Origin: Straminergon stramineum
Lineage: Eukaryota > Streptophyta > Bryopsida > Hypnales > Calliergonaceae
Assembly (NCBI GenBank): GCA_963920665.1
Contig: OY987272.1
Span: 5,585,001 to 5,649,000 of the forward strand
Length of the DNA stretch: 64,000 nt
Direction: 5' to 3'
Shown here: positions 35,701-48,200 of the stretch, one piece after another
Position numbering within the stretch: the stretch's first letter is position 1
Layout of the letters: each line of letters opens with the position of its first letter
The notes under the pieces: generated by a model
The model's database searches: none
The model's input: the letters and a program-made list of their open reading frames with translations, nothing else
Told to the model about the DNA's origin: nothing
Position numbers and translations under genes: made by a program

Positions 35701-37188
35701 AGAGGGCTCTTTAAGGCGATTCATACCTGACCCGCAGAACCAGCGCAGTTTGCTTTTCGAGGCTGCTCGGCAATGCCAGGAATCCGGCTTTCATGATAAG
35801 GTGGAGTCTCTTTCTTTCTTTCCCCTTAGAAGTACCAAGGACTCATGTTTTCAAAATGACTAGTTAAATTGATCATATTACGTAAATATTATTCACATGT
35901 AATCAAATTTTTCACCACTTCCATAAGCAGTGAAGAACCTTGCACATGTTGGTCCAAAAATATATAAAATTGAACAAAATGAAGCGCCCGTGTCACATAT
36001 TTAAATCTGCTAAAATAACACGAGGCCCAGTATGGGCCATTTGATCCTACAGGGGTTAAAATCACAAGAAATTTTGTCCAGCTGGAATTTGATATCATTT
36101 TGTTGATGGTTGTGTGAGGCCTTCAGTTTTGCTTTTGTGGCAGGCTGTTGAGCTACTGAAACGCATTGGGGAGTTTGCTACAGCCTTGGAGATGGTTAAC
36201 CAGAGCTTATCCAATACAATTGCTGCTATGGCAAGTGGCCGTGGTGATGGGGACACCAAGTCTTCAGGGCTCATTCTTGCTGGCAATGAAATACTTGAGG
36301 CTTACAAAGTGGTTGGAGGTTCCAGGTTGAGACTTGCCCTTCTACATCTCTCAAATCTTGCTACGCTGCAGTTTACGGTGTGGTTGAGTGGAATTAATTT
36401 CCTTCAAATCTCAGAGACTAATTCCGATTTGTTACTCTCGAAATGCAGTTTGCAGAATTTAGAACAAGTTGCAGGGCAGCAAACTGCATTTAGGCAATTG
36501 GAATCGATACTATCGTTCTACAGATTCACCAGAAGTGGGAGGTACAGTGATGCTTTGATGGAGCTTAGTAAATTGGCTTTTCTACCCCTGGGTTCCCGAA
36601 CGCCTGAGAGCAGTGCTGAAGCTTTGCGCTACACCTCCCTCTCCGTGCAGGTATTCTTTGCTGCTGTGAAGCCACCTAGAGGTTTTCAGTGTTCAAATCG
36701 GTTGACAATTAAGTAAATCAAATTGAATTTGAATCAAAAAAATATATGTTCTACAAATTATAAAGTTTTTGACAAATATATTCTGTTTTTGTGAATTTTT
36801 GGTAATGCCTTATATTTGTATTATATATGCAGGCTTGTGTTCCAGATCTTCTGAGAGAGGTTCTCAATTGCTTGGACCAAGTAAATGATGCAGATGGAAC
36901 TGTTCGCAGATTGAAGTCAAAGGTATGATTCATATCAATAATGACCTTTCTTTTCCAGATGCATGTAGAATCTAAGCATATGTTCTAACTAAGGTTGACT
37001 TGCTCTCCAGATTGCAAACTTCATTGCAAATTCTTTGCCAAGAAATTTACCTCAAGAGTTGTATGTAGAATCTAAGCACATGTTCTAACTAAGGTTGACT
37101 TGCTCTCCAGATTGCAAACTTCATTGCAAATTCTTTGCCAAGAAATTTACCTCAAGAGTTGTATGATCGAGTGGCTCAGATCATGTGA
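29792..37188 (+). CDS. NUP93: Nucleoporin NUP93 (Nic96 family), 17 exons, 852 aa
   Basis: Exons: 29792-29896, 30003-30094, 30252-30318, 30965-31024, 31275-31364, 31949-32221, 33000-33095, 33303-33437, 33657-33710, 33924-34010, 34337-34423, 34509-35235, 35643-35800, 36144-36308, 36456-36650, 36833-36922, 37111-37188. Phases close to 852 aa, about the length of plant NUP93. NUP93 is a scaffold protein of the inner ring of the nuclear pore. Typical segments are the N-terminal helix MRSWADLLHNSSQLL, REGISADQLTRDLKSFELK, FEDVFPVEATSVEEYLQQ, and the Nic96 domain from ~residue 230 on, with KNGKDPLVYPYVLLL and LEYYAQAAAAVGGG. The last exon is duplicated in tandem (see repeat at 36963). The 36308/36456 intron is the least certain, since that stretch is also open in frame. 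Intron 6 contains a miniature element. Confidence 0.96.
32460..32828. mobile_element. Possible GC-rich miniature inverted-repeat element in NUP93 intron 6
   Basis: Inside the 778-bp intron, TAAGGCCCCGCC (32460-32471) is matched as an inverted copy by GGCGGGGCCTTA (32817-32828). The enclosed ~370 bp is distinct in composition from the rest of the intron. The ends begin GGCC as in Tourist/Harbinger elements, but TAA and TTA at the two sides are inverted, not direct, so the target duplication is unclear. Confidence 0.45.
36963..37165 (+). repeat. 100-bp tandem duplication covering the last intron end and last exon of NUP93
   Basis: Two almost identical copies, one starting near 36963 and one near 37063, have a period of exactly 100 bp. 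Each contains the branch/acceptor region 'ggttgacttgctctccag' and the beginning of the terminal exon (from 37011 and from 37111). I see only one or two base differences. The downstream copy continues to the normal end, ELYDRVAQIM and stop. The upstream copy reads through into the repeat junction and would end ELYVESKHMF and stop. Confidence 0.93.
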
Positions 37189-37910
37189 TAGCCATAATGT
37201 AGTGCAGTTTAGATCGCGACCTGACTCAGAACACATGCTGTATTATGCAAATCTGACACTACAGCTAGTGCAGCAATTTTGGATGTTTCACATTTAACCA
37301 AGTCATTTGTAATACAGACCACATTAAAACGGGACACAAAAGTATTATTTAGGGTAGGACTTCTCGTATTCGTCCCTTTCATCCTCAATTTGTGCCTGTA
37401 ATTCTGCAGTTGTCAGTTTTATTGTCATTTGTGCGGTTGTCAGTTATTTGATTCCGCCTTGTTTTCACTTTCGATTCACCCAAGATTCTGCCGTGTTTTC
37501 CCTCTTTTGCCTCGTAGAATTGAATGAATTCGATGAAGGCAAAATACCTTCTTGGACTAATTTCACTTGAACGAACTCAAAATTTTAGATAATCAAGCTT
37601 TAGAGGTGCATTTCAGAGATTTGGGGGTTGAAAGATGAAATTAAGGATCATCCCTAACTTCACTTTGTTTTTTCACTCATCTCACAAATATGAGTGTATT
37701 TGAAAACTCAGTGGCAGAATTTAGCCCTTAGATTAATTGCATCCATACAAATTCATATGATCAATCAAATTGAGCAAGATTGGGTATGCACAACAACTCC
37801 AATTAGCCTAATGGTTAGGGTCAACAAAAGACTTTTTCTTAAATAGATTTTGAAATATTGGGTTATTATTTTTTTCCAAAAAAATTATATAGGAAATAAT
37901 GACTTTATAT
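37189..37910. other. NUP93 3' region and spacer, nothing further recognised
   Basis: The first few hundred bases should hold the 3' UTR and polyadenylation site of NUP93. No further gene, RNA gene or repeat is supported up to the TTAA-type element. Confidence 0.4.
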
Positions 37911-38878
37911 TTAGCCCCTCACTACCAAAGGCCCAAACAGCTCCAAAAACAACATTCCTTTTGAAGTGTTTCAAATATAAATTTCACTTAGTTGTAGAGA
38001 TCTCAACTGTACGATCTTGTAGTGCATTTGTTGTAGATGGTGTGCATAAAATTTGGTGTCATTTGACCCCATAGATTGCAAGATTATAATGTTTAAGTGT
38101 TGAAAAAGCATGCTGAAATTTTCCCAAAAACACATTTCGAGGTAAAATTTGGTTTCTAAATCTACTCAAATGAAGAAACTTGAAACTATAAAGTGATTCG
38201 AAATCAGAAAACAAACACATTGATGAAAAAAAATTTCATTGAATTGACTCATTGTGTTTGCAATATGGCTTTAAAATGTCAAAAAATAACAAGAAAAGAA
38301 GCAAAAAACACATCAGAAATTGAACCTCCTTCTACTAAAATGCTTTTCTATCACTCATAACTTCTTGGATTAATATGAAATTTTGTACACACAAACTAGA
38401 CTAGTATGCGCAACTTTTCCAAGAAAAATTATTGGAAACGAACATTTTATGAAGAAGAAACAAGCAGTCGAAGTTCACTGTAATCCAAAAATGTCAGGAT
38501 TTTGAACTTCGAATTGCTCCTAGGCATTCAAAACAATCTGGATTGACATACAAATTCTACCACAATAAGTAGACTTCAAGGGGAAAATAACCCAAAAAAT
38601 TTTATTGAAAAAGAACATTAGATGAAGGAGATACAAGCCCCCAAAGTTGCAGCCATCAAATGGAGTTTGAAGAACTCAAATTGAACCTGTGAACTTCAAT
38701 TGGCTTCCAAAAATTCATCAAATATTGAATTGATCTTAAAATTTTACCACACAGACTAGAAGAGAGAGCGCAAATTCTTCAACAAGTTTTATTGAATTCG
38801 AACATCGGATGCAAAAGTTACAGCACTTTGAATTTTACTTGACGACACTTTTCGTCCCCTTCGGCAGTGAGGGGTTAG
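37911..38878 (+). mobile_element. 960-bp element with CCCCTCACTRCC ends (copy 1)
   Basis: The element lies between TTAG at 37911-37914 and TTAG at 38875-38878. Left end CCCCTCACTACCAAAGG and right end (reverse complement) CCCCTCACTGCCGAAGG form a ~17-bp inverted repeat. The body matches, in reverse, the element at 54233-55222: shared phrases include 'aatttggtgtcatttgacc', 'cacaaactagactagtatgcgcaac' and 'ttgcagccatcaaatg'. No transposase is visible. The flanking TTAG instead of TTAA is a slight departure from the rest of the family. Confidence 0.65.
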
Positions 38879-39419
38879 GTATCAATTGAATGGCATTTGT
38901 TAGCTTTAATTAAGTATTTAAAAGGAAAATATTGAACTTGACTACCAAGTGCAGTATATTCTAGAGGTTAGAAGATAAGGAAGGGGATGAAAATTGTTTT
39001 CCAATTGAAATTCATAATGGCAAAAACTTAAAAACATGTAAGCATCAAAAGGGTGTTTCCATTGAAATTCAAAATGCTCATCAAAATGCAGACATTAAGG
39101 AGCTCAACAAAAGATAATTGCATTCTTTATTCTATTCATGAGAGTCTACAATTGCTTTTCTATACACCTATTTTCTTACCTAATTAGTTGAGTTGGTCCA
39201 ATCCCCTAAAAAAGTATTTGTATTGTTCATAGTTTGGTAATCAATAAAATTTTAATAGTAAAGACTATTTCATTTTAATTTAATAAAATTAAAAATCTTA
39301 TACATTTATAAAAATAATAAAAATGTAGAAATGAATAAATTAATTTTAAATTTTGAAATAAAATAATTTATAATTTTGAAATTTTGAAATATAAATGTAC
39401 AATGGGGTACCATTCAAAA

Positions 39420-40130
39420 TGGCGTTTTTGCATTCACAAGGAAATTTCACATCTACCAACTTTGACAGCTTCTTGAGGACTGAAAAATTGATCTTTGACC
39501 ATGAAATTTTTGGCAAGACATCATATTTATGTTAATTATATGTATGAGAAATTTCAAGGCCAAAAGATATACAAAAAAAAATATATTCAAAACCTACCAA
39601 CATGTGTAGTTGTGAGAAAAATTTCACTACTGCCAACTTTGACACCCTCCCAAGGACTGGAAAAATTTCTTTTCCCATGAAAATTTTGGAATAAGACCAT
39701 ATATATGTTTATTACATGTGTGAAAATTTTCAAGTACAAAATATCTTCACAAAAAAAGATATTCAAAATCTACAAACATGTCTAGTTATGAGAAACAATT
39801 AGAGAAACCATTTCTCTATTGCCAACTTCGACACCCTCCCTAGGGCTGAAAAATTGTTAATTTACTATGAAACATTTGTCAAAGGATCATCTCTAAGTTG
39901 ATAACATGTGTGACAAATTGTAATGTCAAAAGATTCACCCAAAAAAAGATATTCACAATCTACCAACAAGTGTAACTATGAGAAACAATTGTAATGATGC
40001 CAACTTCAACACCCTCCCTAGGGCTGAATTTTTTTTAAATTATGAACATTTTGGCATAAGACCATCTGTATGTTTATAAAATGTGTTCCAAATTTTGAGG
40101 CCAAAAGATGCACTTCAAAAAAATATTTAA
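39420..40130 (+). repeat. Four-copy tandem array, unit about 180 bp
   Basis: The phrase 'ccaactttgacaccctccc..ggactgaaaaatt' recurs at about 39456, 39633, 39822 and 40000, giving spacings of 177, 189 and 178 bp. Each unit continues with 'atgaaattttggcataagaccat...atgtttataacatgtgtga', then 'aaaagat...caaaaaaagatattcaaaatctaccaacatgtgtag' and 'tatgagaaa'. Units have diverged by point changes and small indels. The unit length is satellite-like but only four copies are present. Confidence 0.85.
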
Positions 40131-40860
40131 GTGTATAGGAAATGCTTGATAGATTTGATAAGTTTTTATTTATGAGATAATTTTTAATATATTAGTTAAT
40201 TGAAATTTTCTTGGAACCTTGCTAATTTTACGAGTTTGGATGTTCTTTACGGACTCCTTTCTTTGGTCTTGTTTTATTGCTATTGTAGAATTTCAATATT
40301 TGTTTCCATTTGGTGAATGAAATGGCACACTTTTGGATGTGGATGGTCAACTTGGTTGCAATGGCAACCTTTGGAAAACTATGGATTTTGCATAGTCCAC
40401 TTGGTGAGTATAAATATTACTCCGTATTTAGTAAGTGTTAGTGATTGAAAAATGCATACTAGAATATAATGGTTTGCAAATTTCATTGCTTCTTGTATCA
40501 TTTTCTATTGGATTTTTCCTTTGAGTTCTACAATGATTATTGTTTTCAACATTTATGCATATGGTATATGGTACTCAATATGATAAAAAAAGAATATGAA
40601 TTCTAATTTCAATAGATAGGTGTACCATTTTCTTATTAGACAATGTTCAATGATGTTTCATTTGTAGAACATGCTCTTTTTAGTTTTTACATCTTGTCAA
40701 AATAACTAATTGACAATAGATATTAAATATTGTGCTGGAAAAACAAGGATTTCCTACAAGTGCAAAGGAAGCATAGTACAGTTATTGCTGTGAGGATCCA
40801 AGAGCATCTAGGGTCATCTCTCTCTCGCTTGGAAGACACTCCAGCAACAACACAGGGAGA
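40131..40860. other. AT-rich spacer, nothing recognised
   Basis: There is no supported gene or repeat. Base composition rises sharply from about 40790 on, toward the foldback that follows. Confidence 0.3.
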
Positions 40861-40996
40861 TCGGGAGGGTGACACCGGAGATATAATATTTCAGACTTTC
40901 AGTGTGTAACTATACCCCCAAACTTTCTGTTTTCAGAAAGTTTGGAGGGGGAATAGTTACACACTGAAATGTTATACCCAAGTATCACCCTCCCGA
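40861..40996. ncRNA. Long foldback, possible miRNA precursor or foldback-element remnant
   Basis: Left arm 40861-40929 and right arm 40934-40996 are inverted copies around a 4-base loop (TTTT, 40930-40933). Pairing is strongest at the tip (CCCCCAAACTTTCTG with CAGAAAGTTTGG), in the middle (CAGTGTGTAACTAT with ATAGTTACACACTG) and at the base (TCGGGAGGGTGA with TCACCCTCCCGA). The left arm has about 8 extra bases. I recognise no known plant miRNA in it. The tiny loop and long stem fit a young MIR gene or siRNA-generating inverted repeat. Transcription is not shown by sequence. Confidence 0.45.
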
Positions 40997-40999
40997 TGT

Positions 41000-41915
41000 C
41001 ATTTTGCAAAATGACGCAGCAGAGAAGAACTCCACAGGCGAGAACAGCGTCACATATGTACGAGAGCAATGCCTCGTCTTATCCTCCTTGTGTACGCAAG
41101 TTCATAGGACGTAGCTCTGGTGACGCCATAAATCATGCAAGAACTGCCATTAAACAAACAGATGAGAAAAGACTGAGCAAGTCCAAGCAGAAAAGTACGT
41201 TGTAAAGGTTGGGGCCTCAGCTCCTTCTGTCTACTTGAATGCCTGTGTGTTTCGTGCATCGACAGAGTATCAAATCTTGACTTAATTCTTCATTTCTGTG
41301 TGTATTTGAGCGCCGAGGAATCCGAGTTGCAAGTTGCAAGAAGAGAAATTAAATAAACTCATCTCGACTCTAGAGTCTGATGAGACAGACCGGCTGCGCA
41401 AGACCAACGAAATCCAAGCGCGTGGTTAATTATTAAGATGAAATACCCACCGTAGAGAGCTGAAGAGGCTGGATCAATTTCAAAGCCTCGGACTTTCGTT
41501 GTTTTCCGTCATGACCTCTGACTGGCTCGATCAGGCACGTACTCCATCTTTTAAATAAATTACTTCTCCCAAAACTGATCAAATCGAAGAGCTCGATCAT
41601 TCCATCGATCCAATCCCTTCGCCTTTTCCGCCAGGATCGTGATCGAGTCGATCGATCAGTGAGCGATCGTCAGCTCGCAATTCGGTCCGTGAATTAATGG
41701 AGACAGTGGCGTGAAGGTGGATCGAATTGTTGGTGTCAACATAAGAGCGTCCTACTGCAGCTACAAGTCAGAGATCCGTTGTGATGAATCTCAGTTGATG
41801 ATGACGGAGCCACTCAGAGACAGATTGAAGCGGCCGGGGAGCGAATGTTCGAGTGCGAGGCCGCTGTTGCCAGGAGTGGTAATAAGGAAATGGATACGGG
41901 ACCCATTTAGGCAAT
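41000..41915. other. GC-richer block downstream of the foldback, unassigned
   Basis: Composition here resembles the genic core rather than the surrounding AT-rich DNA. Two ORFs on the plus strand (40969-41205, 78 codons, overlapping the foldback end; and 41711-41926, 71 codons, which runs into the next TTAA element) have no recognised motif. The second contains the charged segment EPLRDRLKRPGSECSS. A TATA-like 'tttaaataaatta' is at 41550-41562. This could be the 5' end of a gene truncated by the insertion at 41920, but I cannot show it. Confidence 0.25.
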
Positions 41916-42666
41916 TTAACCCCTAAACACTTCGACGCTCACTAAGGTAATTCAACCTATGACAGGGCACAACTCTGGACAAGCCTAATGCAGTCCCACT
42001 TCTTCTTCTCCAATACATTTTACAAGACACATGTACACCATAAGAATTTTTGGGACTACAATAGGCATGACTAGAGTAATGCCTGTTAGTAGGATGAGTT
42101 ACCTTATATGGACAACAAACATATTGAAACTCAAGTTTCATCCTCATTTATTGTTGTTTGGATGAAAGTTATCCTAATTTGTGGAGATAATTTATCAAGT
42201 GGTTGTCCTATCTAAGGGTCGGATTTGGTGTTAGTAGAGTACCTTTTTTTCTATCTTTTTCTAAAATTACAAATGTGCAAGTATTTCAAGTAGTCAAATT
42301 GCATTGACTTTAGTTCAAAACTGGATTTGCCAAAATGAGGTCATAGATTTGAAGAACACAAAATTTTTGTAAAAACAAGTGAAAAGAACCTCCTTTCAAA
42401 TCCATTCCAATAAATTTTACTCAAAAAATGATAATATTTTGCTTGTCATCGAATTTCGAAGGAATTTTGGAATTTCTCTTTCAAAATTTATAAAAAAGAT
42501 TGATAATAGCATTGTTGAAATTAAACATATATATAGAATCTAAAAATTCAAAATCTACAACTTTGATTTGTATATCAGTTCCAAAATATTCTTCCAAATT
42601 GCACTTTATAATGATTTTTTCTCAAATCATCAATTTTGGAGATGAATTTGGACGTTTAGGGGTGAA
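41916..42666 (+). mobile_element. 743-bp TTAA-type element, related to the copy at 9.4-10.0 kb
   Basis: The element spans 41920-42662. It is preceded by TTAA (41916-41919) and followed by TGAA (42663-42666), a TTAA with one change. Left end CCCCTAAACACTTCGACG and right end (reverse complement) CCCCTAAACGTCCAAATT form clear inverted repeats. The body from about 42150 to 42662 is the reverse complement of 9440-9945. Confidence 0.68.
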
Positions 42667-43907
42667 CTCTCAACTGTGGATTTGATCGTAATTAGTTAAA
42701 TATCAAATGATAGGAAAGGAAGTTAAATATGATGTTAAAGTTTGAACATCATTTGGAGGTTGAAATAAAATCTGAATGACAACTCATTTTGAAAGATTCT
42801 TTTAGGTTTCAAAAATCTAATTTATTCACTGTTCATATGAATGATATGTATAATGTATACATTATTTTGAGTTTTCATCTCCAAGAACGTGATCAAAGTT
42901 TTGAAGTTATAAATGTATATTAACTACAAATAATTTAGAATTTAGAATTTGTTTGAATATTTTATCCAAAAATATTTGTACATTATGAAAGTTAAATTTC
43001 CAAAAGGAGAGTCTTATTATCTGAAAAATTAGGATTCATTGTAAAATAGACCTTGTTTTTATGTAATTCATGGTTCAATTATTATGTATTTTATTTCATA
43101 CATTATACCAAAAAGCATTTGGAAGAAAATAGTGAAAATTCCTAAGGTATGCATCTAAATAAATTTAGGATGAAGAGCATGTTAGAAATATATGTTGTAA
43201 TGAAAGAACATGGTCACAGAAAATAAATAATAAATAAACATGCAAAACTTGACTTCAAAAGACGAAAAAATGTTGTGAGTTACTAAATTAAATAAAAAGA
43301 GATTTCATCATACAAGATGCAAAAAGAATTCACAAATATTAAAAGTTTGGATTTAGGTGAAGAAAGTAAGTTAAAACTTCTACTTTAAAAATAAGAATAT
43401 TACAATCTACTAATTTAAAAAATGATTTAATTGTTTGATGATTGTTTGATATCTTAAAAGAGTTTGGATGTTTATTAAATTGATGTTTTGAAGAATTTTT
43501 GACATGCTTTTAGTCTCCAAATAAATTTCCTATTGCTATTTGTAAAAGATTTTATAATAGATGAAACTTTGTATGAATGTATGATATCAAAGTTTGATGT
43601 GTCCCATTTGAAGCCATTTGAGCTTATTTTATCCATTTCTACTAAATTTAATGATTGTGATCAAAAACTAAAATTTCATAAGGATTTTCACATTGATTAG
43701 GCAAGTAGAACTATAGAAGGAGACAAGAAAATGTACTTGAAGAAGATTAGAAAAAAACATGAGTTTAATATGGAGATTGAAGATCAATAGCATATAGGTT
43801 TTATACCAGAATGACTGTAGGAAAAGTGGTAGTTTGTCAAGATGTGTAGAGAGTAATACAAATTATGAATCGAAATTGAAATCTCGTTCATCTTCATCGC
43901 TTAAAAA
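42667..43907. other. AT-rich upstream region of the coiled-coil gene
   Basis: No gene or repeat is recognised. The end of this stretch should contain the promoter and 5' UTR of the gene starting at 43908. An in-frame TAA at 43902-43904 lies directly before that start. Confidence 0.3.
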
Positions 43908-45206
43908 ATGGAATTTTCAACTTTAAAAAAATTGAAAACCAATGAAAAATTTGATTTCAATAAGTGTAATAAGGAAGGGCTTGATGCAATTGGTACTTAT
44001 AAATTAAGAGGTGTCCAGGGTGTAAAAGAAGATTGTGAAAGATTTCGTTTACAAATGAAAATATTGAAAGAAAAAGCTAATGATTCAAGAATTCGAGAAG
44101 TTATGGTTGAAGGTTTGGTTGAAAACCTACATAAAGATATAAATGAAGATACTAAAATAATTACAACAAGAGATGCAAATGACAATATTGGAAATGATCA
44201 AGCAAAACCACAAATCAAATCTATTTCTAAGAGCCTTGTGAGTTCTACACTTGACTTGAATGTAGATAGAAATATGTTGAAAACTTGTAGGAAAATTGAA
44301 ACTAATAAAGAAAATGAAAATAATTCTTTTACTTCATCAATGATTAAAGAAAGACCAAATTCTCCATCATCTTATTCTCCTAAATTTGATGGGAAAAAAA
44401 TTCATCAAAATAATGCTCATGAAGATTTTAAGGCTCGCAAAAGGATTAAAACCTACAATAATATTTCTTCATATTCAAATACAAGTAGTTCATCAACATC
44501 CTCAACTGTATCTACATTATCTTCTCTCCCATTATCCCATTACATACAAAAGTTGAAGTGTTTGGCACCAATTTCTCATTGTCGAACAACAAATTTGAAT
44601 AAAAACATTTCTACAAATGAAAAAAATGCATCTCTAAAGAAAGAATCATTTTTTGATATTGAACTAAGTGATTGTGATATAGAATTGGAAAATTTGAAAA
44701 ATCACAATCTAGATTTATCCGCAAATTGTGAAAAAGCAACAAATTTTGATGAGAATGAATGTAAAATGGAAGTTGATGAGAAGCTCACAAATCATTTCAA
44801 TAAAAAATATCTTGATTTGAATACCAAGACCCTTCTACCCATTGCATCATCACATTTTGAATGTAACACAAATTTAGGAATCTATGCTTGTCAAAGAGCA
44901 ACTAAATCTGTCATTCCTTCACTTAAGAAAAATAATAGAATTAGTAATTGTGATAAAATCAATAAAAAAGTTGGGAATATAATGGTTGAAAATTTTATAT
45001 CATCCCCAAAAAATCAGCACTTGAATAAAACAATTCTAGACCCAATTAGCCCTTCCGAAGGGCTTGTATTTCAAGAATCAAAGTATCATAGTAATGAGGT
45101 AACATGAAGAATTTTGAAATAATATTAATGAAATTCATATATTCATAAGAGGTATTTGATTATTTAAATATTTAAATATTTATAGTAGGATAATTGATTT
45201 AATAAA

Positions 45207-45239
<33 letters not shown>

Positions 45240-48200
45240 GATTGAGTCATTGCTTTATATTTGTTTGAATTTATGATGACTTAGGACAATAAATATAAAA
45301 GGTGTGAAAATCATTCTACTCAACAAATAATATTCAATGAACTCAAAGGATTAATAGAAGGTTTTAATATCCAAATTGATGCAAAAAATAAGATATTAAA
45401 AAACCGTTTTGACAATTTGGAAAAACAATGGGATTATTCAAAAGATGAGATGTTTAAAGAAATTCTTGAAGCAAGACACATTCTACAAAATGATATCAAA
45501 GTTAGGCTTGAAGAAATTGTTAATAATTTCATGAAAAAGAATGAGGATAATGATGAACATGTGAGTTTATATAAATAGTAATAGTAATTGACTTTAAAAT
45601 GATTGAAGTTTATCATTTATTCACTTATAGGAAAAGATTTTTTACACATTCAATTACAAGCAATACAATCTCATTGCATCATTTATCCCCCATAAATGCC
45701 AAATTGTAAATATATATTGTTCAAACTTCACCTTGCCATAGTGAGTGCTAGCATATGACATAGAATCTATGAGCCCATGAGCTTAGGAATCTATATTACA
45801 AACACTTTTTATGATTTTAAGTGTTTATATTATAGACTATTTTCATGTCATAGCATACCTATGTTATAAACATCTTCAAATGGATGTAGGTACATACCTA
45901 CAACTAGGTTCAAGGCTTGTAGGCTTGAGTTTGTACACTTAGTACTAGTACTAGCTAGCATCATTGTTCAAATTTGTTGATTCATATTGGAAATTATTTT
46001 TTTCAAATGCTTCTTTTTGTTTATTTTAGAATTGTCAAAAGTTCAAAAAAATAAGTAGTTTATTTCCATTACTTATTATTTCAAACTTTATATTTCAATG
46101 GTAGGGATGTTTTACAACTATTGGTACTCAACTTAGAAGTTGTAGCCAAGCTTCTAAGGATATTTAAAAAATATTTTATTTTATAATTTCATTTATTAAA
46201 AAAATTTTAATTTTATCAAAAAATTTCATTCTTTATTATATTTTTTGAGAATTTTTTTGTATAATTAAATTTTCTAAGATGTTATTTGAAGATTATCAAA
46301 TCCTTGGGATTCTCTAGCATCTTGTTATTCTTCTAATAAAATTGTATTCAAAAATTAATTTTCTCATTGAAAATAATCTAGTTCTACTTTCAAAATAGTT
46401 CTTGAATGTGTATATAATGAGCTTGATCTAGGATTAAATGATTTCAAGTTCATTATTGTAGTATTATCATAACAATGAAAAATGTTAACAAAAGCTTTAT
46501 GATTTTTATATAAAGTTGAATTTATCCTCTAAAGGACTAAGGAGCTTACTTTGGATTATTTGAGAACTTGGATAGGCTCAAGTGACTTCATAATTTGGAA
46601 TTTTTGCGAGAAATCTTAGGATGGATGCTAGTCATCTTAATCTACATGTGAAGCTTTGTTTCACGCCATTTCAATAAATATTCAAATGTCAAATCAAGCA
46701 ACTAAAAATCTATTATAAAAAATAATTAATGAATTCTAGTTAATTACTTAGATTGAAACATTTGGACCATTCAATTACAAATAATGAGATGAGAATTATG
46801 AAGAGTTTTATTTTATAGGTAATGACAGTTGAAAAAACTTATAAATTTCATTTTGAGAATTTTCAAATTAAAAAGATACATAATAATATTACTTACTAGA
46901 GCATTCTTGCCATTGGGATTTATAATTCTCAATTTCTTGTCAAAGTTATCAACGATTTATTTTTTCATTCATCAAGTTCCACCTTTCTTTAAAGATGAAT
47001 AAGAATTTTTTTTATTAAATTATTTTCTTGGTATTTTCAACCTATTTTTCAACCTATTGACTACATTGTACAAGTTATAGGACATATATTTTTTTCCTAA
47101 AAATTTTGAAAGACAAATTCAAGCTTTACAAATGGGAATTGCTAGAAAAAAACTACTTTTTGAAATTTAGGCAAATTGAACTTGCAATGGGTGGTGATAT
47201 TAATGGGTGGTGATATTTTGCAAATGTATTTGTTGGAGAATAAATATAGATGAAGATTTTAATCTTAATTTGGGTATGAGATTGTTGAATCAATTTTAGG
47301 ACTCAAAACACCGTGGTCCTAAAATTTTTAAAGTGTTGTAGTATTATATATATAATTTTATTACATGTGTAAACATATTAGATTTTTCTAAACATCACAA
47401 AATTTTGCCATTTATTTGGTCCATCTTCTAATATTGCATTCAAATTCTTATTCAACTTTCTTTTTGTAATAATTTGAATAAATTATTTTTCATAAAATTT
47501 CAAATGCAATTTTGATTAAATACTAGAAGAAAGATTAAATCAAAGGCAACAATTCATGACCAATAATTTAATGTGATTGTTGCAATGAATTAATGCATAG
47601 GTATTATCAATGATAGAAAAAAAGATTGAGAGGCATCAACTTCAAAGTGATATTGGAATATTAGCACTAAAAAGTGAAATGAAACATTTGTGGAATGAAG
47701 TAAAAGAGTTGACTCATAGAAAAGAAAATATTCAAAGTTATGTAACTGATTTTATCCACACAATTGAAAAATCAAAATTTGAAGTGAGCAATGAACATAA
47801 TTCATTAAAAAATGAAAACTATGGTTTAATGAAACAACTTCAAAACATCAAACAAGATGACATGCAGGTGACATTTTATTAAAAAAATAATTTGAAAAAA
47901 AAAATCATAAAATCCAAAAGTATTTAATAGACTTGATATAAAATTACAAAAATTTCATAGCTTATATAATTTATTTAATATCATAATTCTAAAATAATTA
48001 ATTTGTGGTGAAAATATGAAGATTTTGATTCACTTATAAAGTTGCAATGTAATATATGGTATTCATTATTTTAATTGCACAATTCAATTTCACTAATTTT
48101 CTATAAGTCTAAATAGATAGAAATCGAAAATATTCGAAAACTTGTAGAAAAAGTTCAAGAAAATAATGTTGAATTAGAAAGAACTCAAAGCATTGCTCAC

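Noticed and set aside
37800..37825. 'gcctaatggttagggtc' looks like a tRNA D-arm
   Set aside because: No anticodon stem, T-arm with TTCGA or acceptor stem can be placed around it.
39420..40130. CRISPR-like repeat array
   Set aside because: The whole ~180-bp unit is repeated without distinct spacers, and the window is plant nuclear DNA.
41711..41926. 71-codon ORF as a small gene
   Set aside because: Its end lies in the terminus of the inserted TTAA element, and nothing in it is recognisable. It may at most be a truncated 5' exon.
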